Below, piece by piece: positions 33,779-40,297 of a DNA stretch of 64,000 nt. The notes under the pieces are model-generated. The model had not been told where the DNA came from. It did not search any database and was given only the letters and a program-made list of their open reading frames with translations. The stretch lies in assembly GCF_035989245.1 (NCBI RefSeq), contig NZ_JAYMFF010000003.1:1-64000 (forward strand). Direction: 5' to 3'. The position numbers were made by a program, and so were the translations under genes. Origin of the DNA: Adlercreutzia wanghongyangiae (GTDB lineage: Bacteria > Actinomycetota > Coriobacteriia > Coriobacteriales > Eggerthellaceae). Numbering within the stretch: the stretch's first letter is position 1; every line of letters starts with the position of its first letter.

Positions 33779-34471
33779 ATGACGAAGATTCTTGTTGCCG
33801 ACGACGAGGCGGCGCTGCGCGGGGCGCTCGACATCATATTGCGCAAGGCGGGCTACGAGACCTGCATGGCCACCGATGGCGCTCAGGCTATCGAGGTGTT
33901 CATGCAGCAGAGGCCCGATCTTGCCATTCTGGATGTGATGATGCCGCGGCTTTCGGGCATCGAGGTGTGCGAGGCCCTGCGCGCCATCAGTCCTGAAGTA
34001 CCCCTGCTCATGCTGTCGGCCAAGGGGGCCGTCAGCGACAAGACGTGCGGCTTGCGGGCCGGTGCCGACGACTACGTGGTGAAGCCCTTCGACGACGAGG
34101 AGCTGCTGCTGCGCGTGGAGGCCCTGCTGCGTCGGCGCGGCCTTGCCGGAGTGGCTGAGCCCAAGAAGCTCACCGAGACGGTGACCATAGGCGACCTGTC
34201 TATCGACCCGCTGCGCTGCGAGGTGACCCTGGACGGCAGGGCCGTGGGCCTTACCCCGAAGGAGTTCCAGATTCTGGCGCTCATGGCCGACAATATCGGC
34301 CGTGTATTCACTCGCGAGGACCTCATCGAGGCCATCTGGGGCGAGGAATACGAGAGCAGCAACATTAGCATTCCCGTCTACATTCGCCGCATCCGCATGA
34401 AAATAGAGCCCGACCCTTCGAATCCCGTGCACCTGAAGACGGTGTGGCGTTTCGGCTATAAGCTGGAGTAG
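33779..34471 (+). CDS. OmpR-family response regulator
   Basis: 230 residues. The receiver has DDE at residues 9-11, phosphorylatable Asp52 in LDVMMP, a switch Ser in LSAKG and Lys in VVKPFDDEE. The C-terminal winged helix carries LTPKEFQILALMADNIGRVFTRE and the wing IPVYIRRIRMKI. It is the cognate partner of the kinase directly upstream. Targets are not readable, but the NrfA-like gene and its upstream element are candidates. Confidence 0.93.
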   Translation: MTKILVADDEAALRGALDIILRKAGYETCMATDGAQAIEVFMQQRPDLAILDVMMPRLSGIEVCEALRAISPEVPLLMLSAKGAVSDKTCGLRAGADDYVVKPFDDEELLLRVEALLRRRGLAGVAEPKKLTETVTIGDLSIDPLRCEVTLDGRAVGLTPKEFQILALMADNIGRVFTREDLIEAIWGEEYESSNISIPVYIRRIRMKIEPDPSNPVHLKTVWRFGYKLE

Positions 34472-34505
34472 GGAAGATTGCCTCCGTGATACCTTCTCTC
34501 TGGTG

Positions 34506-34536
34506 TTGCATGAAAAAGTAGGTATAATGCATGCAA
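34506..34536. promoter_or_regulatory. Operator overlapping antitoxin promoter
   Basis: TTGCATG (34506-34512) and CATGCAA (34530-34536) are perfect inverted repeats flanking a consensus -10 box TATAAT (34523-34528). Binding by a ribbon-helix-helix dimer pair here would block RNA polymerase, as expected of autoregulated antitoxins. The start codon is at 34562. Confidence 0.65.
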
Positions 34537-34561
34537 TAGAAGATGAGCGAAGGAGGCCAAT

Positions 34562-34975
34562 ATGCCAGCGTTACAGGTGAGGGATTTTCCCGCGACACTG
34601 TATGACCAGCTGAAGGAATACGCGGCGCGCAACCACCGCTCCATTGCCCAGCAAACTATCATCGCCGTGGAGGAGATGCTGGCTGCTGCCGAGTTGCCAG
34701 TGTTTTCGGGCAGCGCGCAAGGGCGGGATAATTTCGGGGCATCGGGGAGCCGGGAGGTATTTCCGCGCCGCCTTGAAGAGCCGTGGCCTTTCAGGCGTAC
34801 CGTCAGCGAAGAACGCGTCCAGAGGCGCCAGCGGGTATTCGCCGATTTCGATGAGATAGACTGGAAGGGTGCGCCGTCGACTGCTGAGGATATCGTCGCC
34901 TTCGTGAACGAAGGGCGCGACGAGCGCACCGAGCGCATCCTGTCGTCGGTTGACTCTCCTGATTTCGATGAGTAA
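34562..34975 (+). CDS. FitA-like ribbon-helix-helix antitoxin
   Basis: 137 residues. The N-terminal ~45 (PALQVRDFPATLYDQLKEYAARNHRSIAQQTIIAVEEML) is a FitA/Arc-type ribbon-helix-helix. The rest is long and charged, ending in an acidic DSPDFDE; standard FitA antitoxins are ~80 residues, so the ~55-residue middle is extra. AAGGAGG precedes the start. It lies 11 bases before the PIN toxin gene and probably represses its own promoter. Confidence 0.8.
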   Translation: MPALQVRDFPATLYDQLKEYAARNHRSIAQQTIIAVEEMLAAAELPVFSGSAQGRDNFGASGSREVFPRRLEEPWPFRRTVSEERVQRRQRVFADFDEIDWKGAPSTAEDIVAFVNEGRDERTERILSSVDSPDFDE

Positions 34976-34986
34976 GGCGGACGCGC

Positions 34987-35394
34987 ATGGTTGTTATCGA
35001 TGTTAATGCGGCAGTGGCTATAGCTAAGAACACTGAAGAGGGCGCAGCGCTCCGTTTGCTTCTCAGCAAGCCCGAACGTATTGTGGCCCCGCGACTCTTT
35101 CTTGAGGAAATGGGCAACGTCGCGTGGAAGTACGCGGCCATCGGAGATATTTCTGAAGATGACGCTTTGCGCCTTTTCTGGAAGGCGGCTGAACTTGTTG
35201 ACTATTATGCCGACACAGAACCACTGCTTGCGGAGGCGATCAATGAGGCCATACGCCACAACCATCCCGTTTACGACATGATCTATTTCGTATTGGCTCG
35301 CCGCAACGCAGCAACGCTCTTTACTCTCGACAAGAAACTGCGCGCGATCTGCGAATTGAACGACGTGAGCTGCGTGGGGGTCGAACGGCTCTAG
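34987..35394 (+). CDS. PIN-domain toxin (VapC/FitB-like)
   Basis: 135 residues. MVVIDVNAAVAIA carries the first acidic residue (Asp5), Glu near 39-40 lies in FLEEMGNVAW, and PVYDMIYFVLARRNAATLFTLDKKL carries the last cluster: a complete PIN active site. Predicted metal-dependent ribonuclease, neutralised by the upstream antitoxin. This pair and the remnants that follow form an accessory stretch between two two-component systems. Confidence 0.85.
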   Translation: MVVIDVNAAVAIAKNTEEGAALRLLLSKPERIVAPRLFLEEMGNVAWKYAAIGDISEDDALRLFWKAAELVDYYADTEPLLAEAINEAIRHNHPVYDMIYFVLARRNAATLFTLDKKLRAICELNDVSCVGVERL

Positions 35395-35397
35395 CGC

Positions 35398-35455
35398 TCA
35401 CTCTGCGAACTTGTAGCCGACGCCCCAGACGGTGAGCGCGCGCTTCGCTGCTGGG
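35398..35455 (-). pseudogene. C-terminal remnant of an OmpR-family regulator gene
   Basis: Read on the minus strand the last codons give KRALTVWGVGYKFAE then TGA. The intact regulator at 36571-37269 ends KYLLTVWGVGYKFAE. A 33-base stretch is identical (35405-35437 and 36578-36610); homology fades upstream. It is either a leftover of a second regulator or a target-site duplication at the insertion of the DUF1016 gene. Confidence 0.7.
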
Positions 35456-35525
35456 GGTCGCCTTTTGCTGAAAAAGTATGTGCGGGCAAAGATGCGTAGA
35501 GGTTAATTCGATCATGGGAGTTGCT

Positions 35526-36521
35526 ATGCTTGCTAATGATTCGGAATATATTGATGTTCTCAAGAAGATCAAGGCTGATATAGCTGAAACTCAGCGCAAG
35601 GCCGCTTCAGACGTTAACTCCAGGATTATTCAGCTGTACTGGCGTATTGGCTCCGAACTCAACAAGCGTGCTGTATGGGGGAGCAAACATATCGACTCGC
35701 TCTCGCGCGACATCCGAGCAGCTTTTCCGGGTATAGCGGGTTTCTCGGTGCGTAATCTTAAGTACATGAAGAAGTTTGCCGCAGAAATCGATGAGGAATT
35801 GTGCAGCAGCTGCTGCACAATTCCTTGGGGGCACGTTATGGTGCTCTTGGATAAAACGGCTCCAGGCGATCGGCGTAATTAATATATCAAGGCGGTTCTC
35901 GACAATGGATGGTCTCGCTCGATTCTCAACCATCAGATCGCCACGCATCTTTATGAGCGCCAAGAATCAGCTGGGAAGGTCACGAACTTTTCTCAGGCGT
36001 TGCCGCCAGCGCAAAGCGAGCTGGTGGAGCAGACCTTCAAAGATCCCTACATATTCGATTTCATAACGGCGCGGCAAACTGCCGAGGAGCGCGATATCGA
36101 GCAGGCCATGATGGACAATCTTACCAACGTTCTTTTGGAGTTGGGCACCGGCTTCGCTTTCCTTGGTCGACAATACCATCTTGTGGTAGGCGGGGACGAT
36201 TTCTATATCGATATGCTTTTCTACAACGTGCGCCTGCACTGCTACGTGGTCATTGAGCTGAAGAACGAGCCGTTTAAACCAGAGTTTAACGGCCAGCTCG
36301 GGTTCTACGTTGCCGCAGTCGATGGGGATATGTGCAGAGAGGGGGATAATCCCACCATTGGCCTTTTGCTATGCAAGACGAAGAACGACGTAGTTGCCGA
36401 ATACTCGCTTCGTTCCATGGATGCCCCCATTGGCGTAAGCGAGTACCGCCTTGGTGACGAGCTGCCTGAGGCTTATGCGAAGGTGTTGCCAAGCCCTGAA
36501 GATTTGCTAGCGCGTATATAG
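35526..36521 (+). pseudogene. DUF1016/YhcG-type PD-(D/E)XK nuclease gene with one in-frame stop
   Basis: A single frame of 332 codons spans the region, interrupted by TAA at 35880-35882. Before it: a DUF1016 N-terminal helical domain (VNSRIIQLYWRIGSELNKR ... FSVRNLKYMKKFAAE). After it, in the same frame: YIKAVLDNGWSRSILNHQI and the nuclease part (FLGRQYHLVVGGDDFYIDML, then VVIELKNEPFKPE, GQLGFYV), the E-x-K core intact. Total length equals intact YhcG homologues (~330-350). The 3' part could be re-initiated from an internal ATG but no good ribosome binding site is seen. Lower GC than its neighbours and flanked by 33-bp direct repeats, so probably acquired. Confidence 0.8.
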
Positions 36522-36570
36522 CGGATACTGTCCTATTCCATCGCTGGAGCGTTCTGGTGGAATGCGGAGG

Positions 36571-37269
36571 CTATTCCGCGAACTTGTAGCCGACGCCCCA
36601 GACGGTGAGCAGGTACTTCGGCTGGCTGGCGTTGTCCTCTATCTTCTCGCGGATGCGGCGGATGAACACGGTGATGGAGTTGGTGTCCACGGCGTTGCCC
36701 TCGCCCCAGATGTGCTCGTAAATTTGCTGCCGGGTGAACACTTGGCCGGGGTTGGCGGCCAGCAGCGCGAGAATCTCGAACTCCTTGCTGGTGAGGTCCA
36801 GCGCCGTACCGTTCTTCTCCACGGTGTACTTGCCGAAAGAGATGGACAGGTCGCCGATGGTGGTGTAGCCGTTCTGGGCGCTGGCTCGGGCGAAGGCCAA
36901 GTCGCCCTTGTGCCGGCGTAAGTGCGCCTCAATGCGCAGTAGAAGCTCGCTGTTGTCGAAGGGCTTCACCAGGTAATCGTCGCCACCGGCCTTGAAGCCG
37001 ATGGATTTGTCCACGATATCGCCCTTCGCCGACAGGAAGATGATGGGCACGCGATGCCCGCGTTCGCGCAGGCGCGTACATACGTCGTAGCCGTTCATGC
37101 CGGGCATCATCACGTCCAGCAGCAGCAAATCGGGGCGCTCCTGCTCCAGCAATGCCAGGCCCTCCCGTCCGTCGCCGGCGCAGCAGAAAAGGTAGCCCTC
37201 GTCGGTGACGAGATGGCGCAGCGCCAGCTGCAAGCTGGGATCGTCGTCGATGAGCATGATCTTATCCAT
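36571..37269 (-). CDS. OmpR-family response regulator
   Basis: 232 residues. Receiver with DDD at residues 8-10, phospho-Asp52 (LLLLDVMMP), LSAKG and LVKPFDNSELL; winged helix with LTSKEFEILALLAANPGQVFTRQ and ITVFIRRIREKI. Translated from AGGAGG, 78 bases downstream of its kinase. Close paralogue of the 33779 regulator. Probably controls the neighbouring operon at 40298 through the element at 39164/40166 (inference). Confidence 0.93.
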   Translation of the reverse strand: MDKIMLIDDDPSLQLALRHLVTDEGYLFCCAGDGREGLALLEQERPDLLLLDVMMPGMNGYDVCTRLRERGHRVPIIFLSAKGDIVDKSIGFKAGGDDYLVKPFDNSELLLRIEAHLRRHKGDLAFARASAQNGYTTIGDLSISFGKYTVEKNGTALDLTSKEFEILALLAANPGQVFTRQQIYEHIWGEGNAVDTNSITVFIRRIREKIEDNASQPKYLLTVWGVGYKFAE

Positions 37270-37347
37270 CGGTCCTCCTCGGTGGGTTGATGGTGTGACG
37301 GGCGTCTGCTGTGGGGAAGGCGCCCGAGCGCGTTTGGGGGCAGTGGG

Positions 37348-39024
37348 TCATACCTCGTTGCCTCCTATAAGGGGGATATTGTCGGGGATGCACACGGTGA
37401 AGGTGCTGCCGGCGCCCACGGTGCTTTCCAAGCTGACGGAGCCGCCGTGCATTTCGGCCAGCTCGCGCACGAGGGCGAGCCCCAGCCCGCTGCCGCCGTA
37501 GGCGCGCGACGACGAGCTGTCGGCCTGCACGAAGCGGTCGAAGATGGTGGCCCGACTCGCCTCGGGGATGCCGCAGCCGGTGTCGGCCACGGCGAATACG
37601 ATGGCGCCCTCGTCGGGTTGGTGATCCGCCGAGAACACGATGCGCCCGCCCTCGGGGGTGAACTTCACGGCGTTGCTCATCAGGTTCTCCACGATGCGGC
37701 GCAGCTTCTCGGCGTCGGCCACGAACAGCGGCACGTCGCCGATGCGGTATTCCAGGGCGATGGACTTCTGGTCGGCCAGGGGCGCGATGGTGTTTTCCAG
37801 CAGCCCGATAACATCGCCGATATCCATCAGCTCGGGGCGGAAGCTCTCGCGCCCAGCATCGATGCGCGCCATTTCCAGAATGTTGTTGATCATCGACAGC
37901 AGGGTGCGGTGGTTGCTCTCCATCTCGTGCCACAGCCGCTCGTCCTCGGTGCCGAACTGGCCTTCTACGGCGCGCCGCTCACGCAAAATGTCGGCGAAGG
38001 CCATGGATGCGGCCAGGGGCGTGCGCAGCTCGTGGCTCATCATGGCCAGAAAATCACTGCGGTACTGGTTCTCCTCGGTCAGGGCCTCGTTGGCCTTTTC
38101 CAGCTCGGCGCTTTGGCGGGCAAGCTCGGCGTTGGCGTGCTCCAGCGCCGTGGTGCGCTCGGCGACCAGTTCCTCCAGATGCCCCGTGGTCTTTTCCAGC
38201 TGGGAGGTCATCTGGTTGAATCCGCAGGACAGCACGGCCATCTCGTCGGACGAGCGATCTTGGGGCAGACGAGCGGAGTAATCGCCCTCGGCGACATCCT
38301 CCATGGCGGTGCGCACCTGGGCGAGGGGCCGTGTGACCAGGTGGGATATGGCAATGGAAATGATGGCGACGCACGCGACGATGAGGGCGAGCGAGAAACC
38401 GATGTTCAAGGCGGCGTTCTCGTTGGAGGCGGCCACGAACGCCTCGGTGGGAATATCCATGGAAAGCGCGCCGTACACGTGGCCCTGCGCAAACCCCTCG
38501 CGCGGGTACCCGGAAAGATCCAGTTCGCCGGCGGGTTCGCCGTGGCACGACAGGCAGCTCTGCACGAGCGCCATGGGTTCGGCGTAACGGAACACGCGCT
38601 GGCCGTCCACCTCGGCAAAAGTGTAGTACTCGTTTAAGTCCGGGTCGGCGCGGAAGGCATCGATGGCCGTCTGCTCGAAGGCGTCGGGCTCATCGGCGCG
38701 GTTGCGGGGCGTGTCGCTCACGTAGCGCACGGAATAGTCGGTGTCGCGCGTGAAGTAGGCGCCCACCGACCGGCCGGCGATGGAGCACTGCAGTCCCTTG
38801 AATTCGAAGTTGCCAGCGCTGTCGTAGTTGATCTTGTCCTGGTTGTGGTTCATGAACTCCCACACGGCCTCCATGTTGGCCGAAAGCGCGCGGGCCTGCT
38901 GCACCAGCTCGGCTTCTTCCAGCTCGGCTCCGCGGCTGGACTCCCACAGCACGTTGGCGCACAGGAACACCGTGACCACGCCGAGCACGAGCACGGCGAT
39001 TTTGGTACGAAGCTTGATGCGCAT
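37348..39024 (-). CDS. Sensor histidine kinase with haem-c (DUF3365/Tll0287-like) domain and HAMP
   Basis: 558 residues. Membrane span (~8-28), extracytoplasmic domain with CLSCH (Cys157, His161) followed by GEPAGEL, second span (~200-220), HAMP (~222-275), a coiled-coil stretch, HisKA with SHELRTPLAA (His331) and an ATPase domain (NAVKFTPEGG, DTGCGIPE, GGSGLGLALV). As in the kinase at 32273, CxxCH implies covalent haem in the sensor domain. Start ATG 39024 behind GAGGGGG. The 43-bp palindromic element lies about 155 bases upstream. Confidence 0.9.
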   Translation of the reverse strand: MRIKLRTKIAVLVLGVVTVFLCANVLWESSRGAELEEAELVQQARALSANMEAVWEFMNHNQDKINYDSAGNFEFKGLQCSIAGRSVGAYFTRDTDYSVRYVSDTPRNRADEPDAFEQTAIDAFRADPDLNEYYTFAEVDGQRVFRYAEPMALVQSCLSCHGEPAGELDLSGYPREGFAQGHVYGALSMDIPTEAFVAASNENAALNIGFSLALIVACVAIISIAISHLVTRPLAQVRTAMEDVAEGDYSARLPQDRSSDEMAVLSCGFNQMTSQLEKTTGHLEELVAERTTALEHANAELARQSAELEKANEALTEENQYRSDFLAMMSHELRTPLAASMAFADILRERRAVEGQFGTEDERLWHEMESNHRTLLSMINNILEMARIDAGRESFRPELMDIGDVIGLLENTIAPLADQKSIALEYRIGDVPLFVADAEKLRRIVENLMSNAVKFTPEGGRIVFSADHQPDEGAIVFAVADTGCGIPEASRATIFDRFVQADSSSSRAYGGSGLGLALVRELAEMHGGSVSLESTVGAGSTFTVCIPDNIPLIGGNEV

Positions 39025-39163
39025 GGAGCCGCCCCCCTCGATCTCTCGTCGGACCGCAGATTTCCCCTGCGTAAAGTCTACTTTATTTCAGAGGCCGGAG
39101 GAAACGGCAAGGAAAAATAATGACGCAATGCCAACAAGACCTGGAACTGGGAGAACGCCGCGC

Positions 39164-39222
39164 AGTAAGATTTCCGCAATAACTTGTCGGAAAGTTATGA
39201 GATTTGATTTATGGCTGTTTCT
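39164..39222 (-). promoter_or_regulatory. 43-bp operator-like element, copy 1
   Basis: Bases 39164-39206 are identical to 40166-40208, and similarity continues for ~15 more bases with three changes. The core is a perfect palindrome ATAACTT-N6-AAGTTAT (39179-39198). It lies upstream of the leftward kinase-regulator operon and to the left of the DUF3800 remnant. Confidence 0.75.
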
Positions 39223-39280
39223 AAAGCTTGCGCAGCCTTTCGAGGCCTAGGAAAGAGCGGCTCGGTTTCGTTGTGATGTG

Positions 39281-40072
39281 TTATGATGGATGCGAAAAGG
39301 TTCCTCCCCAGCGATAAGAGCTCCGCTGCTCTTCCTTATGGATAGCTGGGGAGGTCGTTTTGCTTTTGGGGCGCGTGGCCGCCTGCGAGGGTGCTACCCG
39401 GATGGTGCGAATTGAGCCATCGCCAAGTCGTGCTAGCTGCGAAGGGTCGTTCGACTCCCATTTTCGATAGAGCGCCCAAGCATAGTAATCGACGGCCTGG
39501 AGGGCCAGATCGCTTTTAGATGCCATGGGCATAACCGTAAAGGTCATGCCGGTTCCTTCGAGCACCGTTGCCAACGCGCGTTTAAGGGCTCCGACGATTG
39601 CCCTGCGCTTCTTTTGCACAGGAATTGAGTCGAGCATGATGCTGATATGACTGTATGAGGCATCGCGAATCTCTGCAGCTACAAGGGTGCTGAGGAGGCT
39701 TTCTGCGGCGGTCTGGAATAGCTCCTCGGGCGTTTGCCGGTTTGGTGCTAAGGCCGCTTTCTCGAGTATCGCCGCGTAGCCGCGCGCATCTCTCGAATGC
39801 TTTTTCAACGTGGAGAAAACACGCTCTCTTGTTTCGAGCGAGTCTTCCGTAGCGTGAAAATAATCATTGTGCTCGTGACTGTTGCTGAATCGCCCCTGTG
39901 CCGCAATGGTCGCGTAGCGACATTCGAGCAGCGCTCTGTGCAGAGGAAAGTTCTCGCCTGTTAAAACGAGGCCGGTATAGAGAAAGAAACGGGTCCCCGA
40001 GTCACCGAAATATGTGTCACCTGCTTCGTCAAGATATACGAGTAACGTTTTCTAACCATCAATTTCCGTCAT
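39281..40072 (-). pseudogene. DUF3800-family gene with stop at codon 7
   Basis: The frame starts with ATG at 40072 (AAAGG seven bases upstream) but reads TAG at codon 7 (40054-40052). Just after, LLVYLDEAGDTYFGDSG matches the conserved DxxG N-terminus of DUF3800, and QAVDYYAWALYRKWE (codons ~205-219) matches its conserved C-terminal block. Total 263 codons, as expected for an intact member, so this is one nonsense change in an otherwise whole gene. No alternative start lies between the TAG and the LDEAGD motif. The last ~20 codons run through a long hairpin (39302-39354) that acts as a terminator. The gene lies between the two 43-bp direct repeats. Confidence 0.8.
39302..39354. terminator. 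Long hairpin at the 3' end of the DUF3800 remnant
   Basis: CCTCCCCAGC with GCTGGGGAGG form the outer stem and AGAGC with GCTCT an inner one. T-rich runs follow on both sides (TCGTTTTGC to the right, CCTTTTCGC to the left), so it may work in both directions. Confidence 0.6.
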
Positions 40073-40165
40073 AAAAAGAACCTTTCATGATTTCTTATAT
40101 CATACTGCACCGATTCTCTTCCCGGGCGTAAGAAGTGGGTTTCTTGGAAGCTGTCTTTTGCAGCA

Positions 40166-40224
40166 AGTAAGATTTCCGCAATAACTTGTCGGAAAGTTAT
40201 GAGATTTGGTCTATGGCTCTTTCT
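40166..40224 (+). promoter_or_regulatory. 43-bp operator-like element, copy 2
   Basis: Identical to 39164-39206 over 43 bases, with the palindrome ATAACTT-N6-AAGTTAT at 40181-40200. It lies about 100 bases upstream of the first molybdopterin-enzyme gene, right before an 11-base G run. Confidence 0.75.
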
Positions 40225-40226
40225 GC

Positions 40227-40237
40227 GGGGGGGGGGG
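40227..40237 (+). repeat. Run of eleven G between operator and start codon
   Basis: An uninterrupted G11 homopolymer, 60 bases before the start of the molybdopterin enzyme and three bases after the 43-bp element. It is the longest homopolymer noticed in the window and falls in the promoter/leader region. Confidence 0.85.
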
Positions 40238-40297
40238 TATCTTTTCGCCATCGCGGGGTCGAATCCCTGCGCTCGAGACGAAGAGGAGGATTGAGAG

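Noticed and set aside
35398..36610. Complete integrative element at the YhcG gene
   Set aside because: No integrase, transposase or transfer gene lies in or near the interval; only the direct repeats remain, so it is reported as a hypothesis only.
40253..40268. GGGGTCGAATCCC-like text resembling a tRNA T-arm
   Set aside because: No acceptor stem, anticodon arm or CCA context; the loop lacks the proper TTC start. Chance similarity.
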